Positions 9,688-17,593 of a stretch of DNA of 53,759 bases are shown in pieces. The DNA is taken from positions 1 to 53,759 of the forward strand of contig NZ_JWIZ01000001.1 of assembly GCF_001038205.1 (NCBI RefSeq). Direction: 5' to 3'. The notes under the pieces are model-generated. The model had not been told where the DNA came from and searched no databases. It was given only the letters and a program-made list of their open reading frames with translations. Numbering within the stretch: the first letter of the stretch is position 1; every line of letters begins with the position of its first letter. This DNA comes from Muribacter muris. Its GTDB lineage: Bacteria; Pseudomonadota; Gammaproteobacteria; Enterobacterales; Pasteurellaceae. A program made the position numbers and the translations under genes.

Positions 9688-9747
9688 AACGCCCCCTTGG
9701 GTTCACCGCCGAGACAAGCGGTCTGTTTGCTACCCACTTTTGCAAAA

Positions 9748-9809
9748 TGAAAATTTTATTTCATTTATAATAGCAGGCAATAGGGAAAAAAGATGTGAAC
9801 CAGTTCACA
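9748..9809 (-). promoter_or_regulatory. iolD promoter with CRP site and candidate IolR operator
   Basis: Reading the minus strand, a perfect CRP palindrome TGTGA-N6-TCACA (9794-9809) is centred at 9801.5. A TATTAT -10 lies at 9772-9767, which predicts a start near 9760, so the CRP site falls at about -41.5, the class II position. The dyad TGAAA-N6-TTTCA (9748-9763) covers the predicted start, a good place for a repressor. Positions are seen directly; the regulation is inferred. Confidence 0.65.
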
Positions 9810-9841
9810 TTTCGGCAAAATTCTCACTTTTATCCGCAGTA

Positions 9842-9912
9842 TGAGAACTTAATCACAGAAATGATAATTTAAAACAGAATAAATTTGAAATAAATATTTC
9901 ACTTTGTATAAT
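9842..9912 (+). promoter_or_regulatory. iolC promoter with CRP-like site and candidate IolR operator
   Basis: TTGAAA (9885-9890) and a consensus TATAAT (9907-9912) are spaced by 16 bp. The dyad TGAAA-N6-TTTCA (9886-9901) overlaps the -35 and spacer, where a bound repressor would block polymerase. A CRP-like site TGAGA-N6-TCACA (9842-9857) is centred about 70 bp before the predicted start, close to a class I position. Confidence 0.65.
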
Positions 9913-9950
9913 ACCTTACATCAATACATTTTCGTTAAAAGGAGTGCGCT

Positions 9951-11867
9951 ATGGCGACTGTAAATCATCAAGATCGCCCGCTGGATTTGATCTGCTTGGG
10001 GCGGGTGGCTGTCGATCTCTATGGACAACAAATCGGATCACGCTTGGAAGATATGACGACCTTTGCCAAATATTTGGGCGGTTCTTCCGGCAATGTCGCT
10101 TACGGCACGGCGGTGCAAGGGCTGCGTTCCTCAATGTTGGCACGGGTGGGCGATGAACATATGGGGCGTTTTTTACGGGAGGAGTTGGAAAGTGTCGGCG
10201 TTGATACCAGCCATTTAATCACTGACAAAGATCATCTCACCGCACTCGTCATCTTAGGCATTAAAGACAAAGAAACCTTTCCGTTGATTTTCTATCGGGA
10301 TAATTGTGCCGATATGGCGCTCACCAAAGATGATTTCAGTGAAGCCTACATTGCCTCCAGCCGTGCTTTAGCCATTACCGGTACGCACCTTTCCCACCCG
10401 AAAACCCGTGAAGCCGTGCTGACGGCACTGGAATATGCCGGCAGAAATGAGGTAAAACGTGCGTTGGATATTGATTACCGTCCGGTACTGTGGGGGCTTA
10501 CCTCATTGGGAGACGGCGAAACCCGCTATATCGACAATGCAGAAGTAACGAAATCCCTGCAAGCCGTGTTGCACCATTTTGATCTGATTGTCGGCACGGA
10601 AGAAGAATTTCATATCGCCGGCGGCTCAACGGATACGCTCACGGCGTTAAAAAATGTGCGAAACGTCTCCGATGCCGTACTTGTGTGTAAACGGGGCGCA
10701 CTAGGTTGCTCCGTATTTGAGGGCGCATTGCCGGCGGATTTGGACGGCGGTTTAAATGTGTACGGCGTACAGGTCGACGTGTTAAATGTGCTGGGGGCAG
10801 GTGATGCCTTTATGTCCGGCTTAATGCGTGGCTATTTGAATAATGAAGGCTGGGCGCAAGCGTGTCGCTATGCCAATGCGTGCGGGGCGTTAGTGGTTTC
10901 CCGCCACGGTTGCTCACCGGCAATGCCGACCAAACGGGAACTGGACGACTATTTAACCCGAGCGGAATCCGTCCCCCGCCCTGATTTAGATGAGCGGCTC
11001 AATCACCTTCACCGTGTTACCACCCGCAAAAAACAGTGGGAAAATCTCTGTATTTTTGCCTTTGATCACCGCAAGCAATTAGTCGATATGGCAGATAAAG
11101 TCGGTGCCGATACCGCTCGCTTGCCGAAACTGAAACAACTGTTGCTTAAAGCAATGGAACAAGCTGCCGAGCAAGCGGGCTTACCGCACAATCAGGCGGG
11201 TATTCTCGCCGACACCACGTTCGGTCAAGATGCGCTAAATGCGATTACCGGTAAAGATTACTGGATCGCCCGCCCGATTGAAGCGCCGTCCTCACGCCCG
11301 CTCTCATTGGAATACGGCGATTTAGGCACACAATTAGCCACGTTCCCTCGGGATCACGTAATTAAATGTTTAGCATTCTACCACCCTCACGATGATGCCG
11401 AGTTAAAGGCAAATCAAGATCGCAAATTAACAGAGATCTACCAAGCCTGCTGCCGAACAGGGCACGAATTGCTGCTTGAGATTATTCTCCCGGCGGATAT
11501 GCCGCAAGATGAAGGTTTTTACCAAAAAGCTGTCTCCGATTTTTATCAGCTCGGTATCAAACCGGAATGGTGGAAGCTGCCCGGTCTTTCCACATCGCAA
11601 TGGCAAGCGATTGCCGACACGATTGAAGCAAACGATCCGGACTGTCGCGGTATTCTGATTTTAGGGCTAGATGCCCCCCTTGATAGCTTTAAGGCGATCT
11701 TTGCACAAGCCAAAGGCTGCCACAAAGTGAAAGGGTTTGCGGTCGGGCGTACTATTTTCGGCGAACCTGCCGAAAAATGGCTTGCCAATCAACTTGACGA
11801 TCAGGGCTTAATCAATGCCGTCTCCCAAAAATACCGCACATTGATTGAGTTTTGGCAGCAACGTTAA
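9951..11867 (+). CDS. iolC: Bifunctional 5-dehydro-2-deoxygluconokinase / DUF2090 aldolase-like protein
   Basis: This 638-residue fusion has an N-terminal PfkB/ribokinase-type kinase (residues about 10-330), with GGSSGNVAYG near 43-52 and the catalytic GAGD at 282-285. It should phosphorylate 5-dehydro-2-deoxy-gluconate. The C-terminal DUF2090 domain (about 345-638, starting WENLCIFAFDHRKQL) resembles class I aldolases and is usually assigned the IolJ cleavage to malonate semialdehyde and dihydroxyacetone phosphate. The fusion is common in proteobacteria. AAGGAG lies 6 bp before the ATG. It is divergent from iolD, and its promoter is blocked by the dyad described separately. Confidence 0.92.
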   Translation: MATVNHQDRPLDLICLGRVAVDLYGQQIGSRLEDMTTFAKYLGGSSGNVAYGTAVQGLRSSMLARVGDEHMGRFLREELESVGVDTSHLITDKDHLTALVILGIKDKETFPLIFYRDNCADMALTKDDFSEAYIASSRALAITGTHLSHPKTREAVLTALEYAGRNEVKRALDIDYRPVLWGLTSLGDGETRYIDNAEVTKSLQAVLHHFDLIVGTEEEFHIAGGSTDTLTALKNVRNVSDAVLVCKRGALGCSVFEGALPADLDGGLNVYGVQVDVLNVLGAGDAFMSGLMRGYLNNEGWAQACRYANACGALVVSRHGCSPAMPTKRELDDYLTRAESVPRPDLDERLNHLHRVTTRKKQWENLCIFAFDHRKQLVDMADKVGADTARLPKLKQLLLKAMEQAAEQAGLPHNQAGILADTTFGQDALNAITGKDYWIARPIEAPSSRPLSLEYGDLGTQLATFPRDHVIKCLAFYHPHDDAELKANQDRKLTEIYQACCRTGHELLLEIILPADMPQDEGFYQKAVSDFYQLGIKPEWWKLPGLSTSQWQAIADTIEANDPDCRGILILGLDAPLDSFKAIFAQAKGCHKVKGFAVGRTIFGEPAEKWLANQLDDQGLINAVSQKYRTLIEFWQQR

Positions 11868-11889
11868 TTCTCCCTTTACCTATCATCAA

Positions 11890-11912
11890 AAGGACGCCGG
11901 CGTGGCGTCCTT
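11890..11912 (+). repeat. Palindromic hairpin after iolC
   Basis: The stem AAGGACGCC / GGCGTCCTT has a 5-nt loop and lies 22 bp past the iolC stop. It resembles the GGACGCC-type palindromes at 53615 and may act as a 3' mRNA stem. No clear T tract follows. Confidence 0.5.
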
Positions 11913-12060
11913 CTATCATTGGTCGCAGTCCGATTTGTACCGTCGTTATATAACCCTGCAAAAATCAGGTATAACAGACCGCTTGTTAATACACAAAATG
12001 ACCGAATGTTCGTTAAAAATGAAATATCGGTCAAATCGGGATAACAATACGTTGACTAAT

Positions 12061-12162
12061 TGTGATTCACTTCACGTTTTATTGACATTCTGCCTAATAT
12101 TTTTTTGATTTAATTTGTCTAAATGAAAGAAAAATGGAAAATATATTTTAATTTCTGTTTCA
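12061..12162 (+). promoter_or_regulatory. Putative promoter region of the fucosidase-PTS operon
   Basis: A CRP-like site TGTGA-N6-TCACG lies at 12061-12076. A consensus -35 TTGACA lies at 12082-12087, but no good -10 is seen at the expected distance. AAATGAAA (12121-12128) and TTTCATTT (12158-12165) are widely spaced inverted arms that match the half-sites of the iol operators. The stretch 11913-12060 shows only a USS-like core and no gene. Confidence 0.4.
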
Positions 12163-12185
12163 TTTAAAACAAACGGAGTTTATAT

Positions 12186-13526
12186 ATGAGTACAAACACA
12201 TCATCAAAGCATTTCTATGCCACTTGGGAATCAATCAAACAACATAATGTCCCGCAATGGTATGAAGATGCAAAACTTGGCATTTTTATCCACTGGGGTA
12301 TTTATTCTGTACCTGCATTCGCTCCCCCAACGTACCAATTAGGTGAAATTGATGCTGATGAACAATGGTTTTGCAACAATCCCTATGCAGAGTGGTATTT
12401 CAATTCCATTAACGTCAAGAAAGGGCCAACCTACGAGCATCACCTCAAAACCTATGGGGAACAGTTTAGTTATCACGATTTTTTACCACAATGGCAAGCA
12501 GAAAAATGGCAACCAGAAATGTGGGCGACGTTATTTGCCAAAGCCGGAGCAAAATATGTTGTATTCACAACTAAACACCACGACGGTTTCTGCCTCTACC
12601 CAAGCCAATATACCGATTTTAATTGTACGCAAGCGGGGCCAAAGCGTGATTTAATGGGCGAACTGACGGAAAATGTACGCAAATTTGGGTTAAAAATGGG
12701 CGCATACTATTCCGGTATTATTGATTGGCGCTTTTCGCCATCCCCGATATTCACGGAAAGCCAGAACTTCTCCAATGCGTGCCCTACTTACGAATATGCA
12801 GACTATGCCTATAAGCAAGTCATTGAGCTAATCAATCTCTATAAACCGGACATTCTATGGAATGATATTGGCTGGCCAAAAGTTGGCGAACATATGCTGC
12901 CGCATCTATTTGCTCACTACTATAACAGTGTCCCAAACGGCGTAGTTGATGATCGCTGGAATGGCTTATGGTGCGACTTTACCTCAAAAGAATACCAACA
13001 CGGCACAACATCTCGTGAGAAAAAGTGGGAAATGTGCCGAGGTATCGGCTTATCTTTTGGCTATAACCAAGTAGAACAAGAGAGCCATTTAATCTCAGTT
13101 CCCGATCTGATCTCACTTTTGGTCGAAACCGTTGCCGATAACGGTAATCTGCTGCTGAATATCGGGCCGAAAGCAGACGGTAGTCTCCCTCCAGAGCAAG
13201 TTGAGCGCTTACTAGCATTAGGAAAATGGCTGGATATCAATGGGGAAGGTATTTATAAATCACGTTGCAGCCGAAAACCAAGTGAACAGCTCGGAAATAT
13301 TACCTATCGCTACACCAAAGTCGGCACAGATCTCTATCTTTATATCGATGGCTTAAACACCAGCCAAATCAGCTTACCGCTCTCTGTTTACGGCAATCTG
13401 CAAGCGCTCAATACTGCACTAAAATTTACAACAGAGTCCACGCCGACAGGCAGATTGCTCCATATTTACAACTACCAAGCGGATTGGTATGTACTCGGCT
13501 TTAAAATTGTAAACGGGGAGGAATAA
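12186..13526 (+). CDS. Alpha-L-fucosidase, glycoside hydrolase family 29, cytoplasmic
   Basis: This 446-residue protein has the GH29 pattern: WYEDAKLGIFIHWGIYSVPA (25-44), FTTKHHDGFCLY (127-138) and the nucleophile segment PDILWNDIGWP with Asp227. NGNLLLNIGPKADG, near residue 320, is also typical. It should release L-fucose from alpha-fucosides. There is no signal peptide, so it acts in the cytoplasm on an imported substrate. A PTS EIIC gene starts 2 bp after its stop, which suggests cleavage of a PTS-imported, possibly phosphorylated fucosyl saccharide. That link is inference. Base composition is more AT-rich than the iol genes, a possible sign of separate acquisition. Confidence 0.9.
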   Translation: MSTNTSSKHFYATWESIKQHNVPQWYEDAKLGIFIHWGIYSVPAFAPPTYQLGEIDADEQWFCNNPYAEWYFNSINVKKGPTYEHHLKTYGEQFSYHDFLPQWQAEKWQPEMWATLFAKAGAKYVVFTTKHHDGFCLYPSQYTDFNCTQAGPKRDLMGELTENVRKFGLKMGAYYSGIIDWRFSPSPIFTESQNFSNACPTYEYADYAYKQVIELINLYKPDILWNDIGWPKVGEHMLPHLFAHYYNSVPNGVVDDRWNGLWCDFTSKEYQHGTTSREKKWEMCRGIGLSFGYNQVEQESHLISVPDLISLLVETVADNGNLLLNIGPKADGSLPPEQVERLLALGKWLDINGEGIYKSRCSRKPSEQLGNITYRYTKVGTDLYLYIDGLNTSQISLPLSVYGNLQALNTALKFTTESTPTGRLLHIYNYQADWYVLGFKIVNGEE

Positions 13527-13528
13527 GT

Positions 13529-14863
13529 ATGTCATTTTCACAATATTTTATTGATTTTATGAATACCCACGTTGCGCCTATCGCTCGCCGTATGGAAAAC
13601 CAACCACATATTTCAGCGATTCGTGATGGCTTCATCGTAGTGCTGCCTTTCTTAATTGTCGGCAGCTTTATTATGATCTTGCTCATTCCCCCCTTTGATG
13701 AAAACACACAAAACACTTTCGGGCAAACTTGGTGGCATTTTGCAAAATGGGCAAGCCCTTACGGTTGGCATTTCTTCCAAATGTCATTTAATGCCATTTC
13801 GCTATTTACCTCTGCCAGTATTGCCTATCATCTAGCAAAAGCCTATAAAAGAGAGCCTCTCCCCGCCGCATTCTTATCGGTAATGACATTCTTATTAGTT
13901 GCCGCTCCCGTCAAAGAGAGTGCAATGGAAATCAAATTCTTCGGAGGCATCGGGTTATTCTCTGCTCTCTTCGTTGCTGCTTACACTGTCGAAATGACTC
14001 GTTTGCTAGAATACCTAAATATTAAAATCCGACTACCAAAAGAAGTCCCTCACGCCGTTGCAGAATCATTGAATATCGTGATTCCAATTTTAACAATCCT
14101 GCTGACGCTCTATCCATTTTCCATTTGGGTTGAAAATGATAGCGGACGCACCATTCCACAACTGATTATGGACTTTATGGCACCCTTGATCGCCGTCAGT
14201 GATTCACTCGGCGCAATCTGTCTATTTGTAATCGCAACCCATTTGCTTTGGTTCTTAGGCATCAACGGTTCACTCGTGCTAATGCAACTGTGGACACCGT
14301 TCTTACTTCAAAATATGGCAGCCAATCTCGCCGCATTCCAAGCCGGTGAACCCCTGCCTTTCATTATCACGAACTCATTTTGGGATTTTTATATCGTTCA
14401 CGGTGCATCAGGCGGCGTTATTGCGCTGGCATTCCTCCTAATACGCAGCCAATCTGCTCACCTACGCTCAATCGGTAAAATTGGTCTTGTGCCATCATTT
14501 TTCTCTATCGGCGAACCCATTGTGTACGGTGTTCCAATGGTAGTAAATCCGCTTTTCTTTATTCCGCTAATACTTGCACCTTTAGCCAATGCCGTGACTG
14601 CCTACTTAATATTGGATTTTAATCTTATTCACCGCATCTATCTAATGGCACCTTGGACAACCCCTGCACCGATAGGCGCTTACTTAGTCTCTGCCGGCGA
14701 TATTTGGGCCCCTGTGTTGAGTATTTCGCTTATTATTTTGGATATTATGATTTATTATCCATTCTTCAAACTGTATGAAAAAGTTTGTCTGGAAAAAGAA
14801 CAAACCCAAAATATGACCGAATGCTCCGAGCTACTCAAAAAAGCCCAAAATGCTGCGCAATAA
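13529..14863 (+). CDS. PTS EIIC permease, lactose/cellobiose family
   Basis: This 444-residue integral membrane protein has many hydrophobic segments. Family landmarks are SAIRDGFIVVLPFLIVGSF (29-47), ATHLLWFLGINGSLVL near 232-247, FFSIGEPIVYGVPMVVNPLF near 325-344 and APWTTPAPIGAYL near 378-390, as in CelB-like EIIC proteins. It should import and couple phosphorylation of a sugar. The ATG follows the fucosidase stop by 2 bp, with GAGGA in the end of that gene, so the two are translationally coupled. No lactose-family EIIA or EIIB lies nearby. Confidence 0.9.
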   Translation: MSFSQYFIDFMNTHVAPIARRMENQPHISAIRDGFIVVLPFLIVGSFIMILLIPPFDENTQNTFGQTWWHFAKWASPYGWHFFQMSFNAISLFTSASIAYHLAKAYKREPLPAAFLSVMTFLLVAAPVKESAMEIKFFGGIGLFSALFVAAYTVEMTRLLEYLNIKIRLPKEVPHAVAESLNIVIPILTILLTLYPFSIWVENDSGRTIPQLIMDFMAPLIAVSDSLGAICLFVIATHLLWFLGINGSLVLMQLWTPFLLQNMAANLAAFQAGEPLPFIITNSFWDFYIVHGASGGVIALAFLLIRSQSAHLRSIGKIGLVPSFFSIGEPIVYGVPMVVNPLFFIPLILAPLANAVTAYLILDFNLIHRIYLMAPWTTPAPIGAYLVSAGDIWAPVLSISLIILDIMIYYPFFKLYEKVCLEKEQTQNMTECSELLKKAQNAAQ

Positions 14864-14882
14864 TGTATTCCGTTTGAATAGA

Positions 14883-14908
14883 ATGGAAGGTATCTATAAG
14901 CCTTCCAT
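14883..14908 (+). terminator. Hairpin after the PTS EIIC gene
   Basis: An 8-bp stem ATGGAAGG / CCTTCCAT has a 10-nt loop and lies 20 bp past the EIIC stop. An A-rich rather than T-rich stretch follows, so termination would be weak. Confidence 0.35.
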
Positions 14909-14943
14909 CAATAAAAATAATCCTATTTAATAACGAAAATAGG

Positions 14944-14963
14944 TATAATGAAACAAAAATTCA
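14944..14963 (+). promoter_or_regulatory. Promoter -10 and degenerate operator before the RpiR-type regulator
   Basis: A consensus TATAAT (14944-14949) runs directly into TGAAACAAAAATTCA (14949-14963), a shortened relative of the TGAAA-N6-TTTCA dyads. Weak autoregulation is possible. No clear -35 is visible. Confidence 0.35.
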
Positions 14964-14981
14964 ACAAGAGAATACATTGAA

Positions 14982-15809
14982 ATGAATGAACCTACCCAAC
15001 TTGCTCATTTTCAGGAGGAAATTCGTAAGCAATATGACGGTTTGAGCAAACGATTAAAACAGGTGGCACAATATGTGTTGGATAACGGTAACAGCGTGGT
15101 ATTCGATACGGTATCGACCATTGCCGAACGTGCCGGTGTGCCGCCTTCCACCCTTATTCGTTTTGCCAACGCCTTTGGTTTTAGCGGCTTTAACGAAGTG
15201 AAGCAGCTTTTCCGTCAAGATATGATGGAAGGCACATCACGCTATACCGAACGGGTACAACTGTTCCGCCAAATTGAACCTGATATTGACGGGCAAAGCA
15301 GTGATTTAAGTCAGGTTCTGAATGTGTTCGCACAAGGTAATACGCAAGCCCTGCAACAATTGGCAAAAAAAGTCAGCAACGAGCAACTGGAGCAAGTGGT
15401 AACTATTTTAAATGATGCCAAACGCATTTTTATTGTCGGCTTAAAACGCTCATTCAGTATCGCCAACTATCTCAACTATGCCTTGCATCATTTAGATTAT
15501 GATGTCTTTATGATTGACGGTTCAGGCGGTATGTTTGACGAACAACTCAACCGCATCACTGAAGGCGATGCGCTGATTGCCATCAGCTTTTCCCCCTACG
15601 CTAACGAAACAGTGAATGTGGTTACTGCCACCGCCAGACCCGGCGTTAAACATATCGCCATTACCGACAGCCAACTCAGCCCATTATTGGCGTTCAGCGA
15701 TGTCTCCTTTATCATTAAAGAAGCGCAACTGAGCGGGTTTCGCTCCCAATGTGCGACAATGATGCTGGTACAAACCATTGCCGTGTCTCTTGCATTAAGA
15801 AAGGCATAA
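14982..15809 (+). CDS. RpiR/MurR-family transcriptional regulator (HTH + SIS), candidate inositol regulator
   Basis: This 275-residue protein has an N-terminal HTH_6 domain (about 1-77), with the helix-turn-helix region STIAERAGVPPSTLIRFANA (46-65), and a C-terminal SIS sugar-phosphate-binding domain (about 125-260) starting near AKRIFIVGLKRSFSIANYLN. RpiR-type proteins are the IolR repressors of several proteobacteria. The inositol genes here share an inverted repeat at their promoters, so this is the best local candidate to bind it. It could instead, or also, control the adjacent fucosidase-PTS operon. The role is inferred. Confidence 0.88.
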   Translation: MNEPTQLAHFQEEIRKQYDGLSKRLKQVAQYVLDNGNSVVFDTVSTIAERAGVPPSTLIRFANAFGFSGFNEVKQLFRQDMMEGTSRYTERVQLFRQIEPDIDGQSSDLSQVLNVFAQGNTQALQQLAKKVSNEQLEQVVTILNDAKRIFIVGLKRSFSIANYLNYALHHLDYDVFMIDGSGGMFDEQLNRITEGDALIAISFSPYANETVNVVTATARPGVKHIAITDSQLSPLLAFSDVSFIIKEAQLSGFRSQCATMMLVQTIAVSLALRKA

Positions 15810-15813
15810 TGAA

Positions 15814-15837
15814 TAGACCTGCCAAAACGCAGGTCTC
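15814..15837. terminator. Bidirectional hairpin between convergent genes
   Basis: An 8-bp stem AGACCTGC / GCAGGTCT with a 6-nt loop lies between the RpiR stop and the EIIB stop. The T content after it is modest. Confidence 0.55.
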
Positions 15838-15842
15838 TCTAA

Positions 15843-16076
15843 TTACGCCATTAACGCTTGAATTTCATCGCAATATTGCGCCGATTTCACCCCAAAAATA
15901 ATTTGCTGCATATTGCCGACTTTCACGACATCAACCGCCCCTAATTTTTTCAAAGCGGCTTTATCTAAAAGGCGATCATTATGCAGTACCACTCTTAAAC
16001 GGGTCAAACAGGCTTCCACATTTTGAATATTCTCTATATGACCTAATGCAGCTAAAATATTATTGATAACAGCCAT
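15843..16076 (-). CDS. Stand-alone PTS EIIB domain, glucose/GlcNAc family
   Basis: This 77-residue protein is a complete glucose-family PTS EIIB domain. NVEACLTRLRVVL contains the phospho-accepting Cys23, followed by LKKLGAVDVVKVG and QIIFG, as in EIIB of PtsG/NagE. It is normally fused to an EIIC of its own family; here it is a free domain with a strong AAAGGAGG ribosome site. The only PTS permease in the window is of the lactose/cellobiose family, whose own EIIB has an unrelated fold. The partner is therefore uncertain. Confidence 0.88.
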   Translation of the reverse strand: MAVINNILAALGHIENIQNVEACLTRLRVVLHNDRLLDKAALKKLGAVDVVKVGNMQQIIFGVKSAQYCDEIQALMA

Positions 16077-16387
16077 TTTGCCTCCTTTATTCCACCAATA
16101 TCACAATGACGATAACCGCTATTTATCCCAAATTCACCTCACTATTTTACACTTAATCAAATCACCGCAACAAGCTATTAGACACTTGATATTTATAGCA
16201 TAATCTGATGAAAAATAACGTTTGTTTTAAATCTCCCGATATAAATGACGCCGCAAAAATAAATTGATTGCGTACTTAAATTACCTCTATTTTTAAAATA
16301 ATCATTCAGCCATAAACCGCCCATTGGTAAAAAGAAAAAGTTACTGTTAAAATAAACCACTCTCTTTGATTGCAAAGGACTCTCACG
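16077..16387. other. AT-rich intergenic region between divergent genes
   Basis: Beyond the EIIB ribosome site, I see no coding potential, no strong hairpin and no full TGAAA-N6-TTTCA dyad. It should hold the divergent promoters of the EIIB gene and roxA. AAAGGA precedes the roxA ATG. Confidence 0.5.
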
Positions 16388-17593
16388 ATGAACATTCCAT
16401 TTTGCTTACCCGAAAATATTACCCCCGAAATTTTTTTGCAAGATTATTGGCAGAAACAACCGCTTGTGATCCGCAACGGCTTACCGCAAATTGTCGGTTT
16501 ATTTGAACCGGCGGATATTATCGAGCTAGCACAACAAGAGGACGTTACCGCCCGCCTGATCCGCACCGATATAGGCGAAAACGGCGAAAAATGGTCGCTC
16601 AAACGCAGCCCGCTAAGCGACAGCGATTTCCAAAACTTGCCGGCACAATGGTCTGTTCTCGTGCAAAATCTGGAACAATGGTCGCCGGAATTAGGGGCAT
16701 TGTGGCAAGCCTTCGGCTATATTCCGCAATGGTAACGGGACGATATTATGGTGTCCTATGCACCGAAAGGCGGTTCGGTCGGTCGCCATTATGATGAATA
16801 TGACGTGTTCTTAGTGCAGGGTTACGGTCATCGCCGTTGGCAATTAGGCAAATGGTGTGATCCTAGCACCGAGTTCAAACCCAACCAGCCGATCCGTATT
16901 TTTGACGATATGGGCGAGCTGATTTTTGATGAAGTGCTTGCACCGGGCGATGTGCTGTATGTGCCGTCTCGTCTATCGCACTATGGCGTGGCGCAGGACG
17001 ACTGCCTCACTTTCTCATTCGGCTTACGTTTTCCAAATGCCGCAGACTTACTGGAAAACCTATGTAAAACCCTTGAGCATCAAAGCGAGAGTTTACCGAC
17101 TTCACAATTCACCCTACCGTTTCGGCTTTCACCTGCCGAGCAGCCGAACGGTTTGCTCGATCCGCAAATGGTTGCGCGCCTCAAACGGCAACTCATTGCA
17201 TTATTACAACACGCCGAACAATTTGATGCGCTCTTTACCCACAGTGTTGCCACCACTGTCAGCGCCCGCCGCTACGAACAATTAACGGAGGACAATGCGT
17301 TCTATCCGGACGAGGTGCAAGAAATACTGGAAGCGGGCGGCTGGATTCAGCAAGATGCCAACGTCAAAATTGTCTATACGGACAATCCGCAGCGGGTGTA
17401 TGTCAACGGCGAGTGGATTGACGAACTTAACGAAGCCGAAGCGACATTATTGATTAGAATAGCCAATGGCGATGCAATTTCGTGGAATAAACTGGCTGCC
17501 CAAGCGGAAAATCAGGATCAACTTGAACTACTGCTCGACAGCCTGTGCGATTGGCTGGATAACGGCTGGCTGATCTTAGAAGAGGCGGAATAA
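16388..17593 (+). pseudogene. roxA: 50S ribosomal protein uL16 arginine hydroxylase, interrupted by an in-frame stop
   Basis: This JmjC/cupin oxygenase of the RoxA (YcfD) family normally hydroxylates an Arg of ribosomal protein uL16 using Fe(II) and 2-oxoglutarate. The frame runs from ATG 16388 to 17593 (401 codons), but codon 116 is TAA (16733-16735). Both halves stay in the same frame, so this is a nonsense change and not a frameshift. The stop falls in the segment IPQW-stop-RDDIMVSY, where the E. coli protein reads IPDWRRDD. The iron-binding HYD (His134, Asp136) and distal His198 lie after the stop. An internal ATG at 16748 could start a truncated protein. It may be a pseudogene or a sequencing error. 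Confidence 0.85.

Noticed and set aside
12124-12162. A fourth full TGAAA-N6-TTTCA operator before the fucosidase.
   Set aside because: The two half-sites are 29 bp apart, not 6. I keep it only as a weak regional note.
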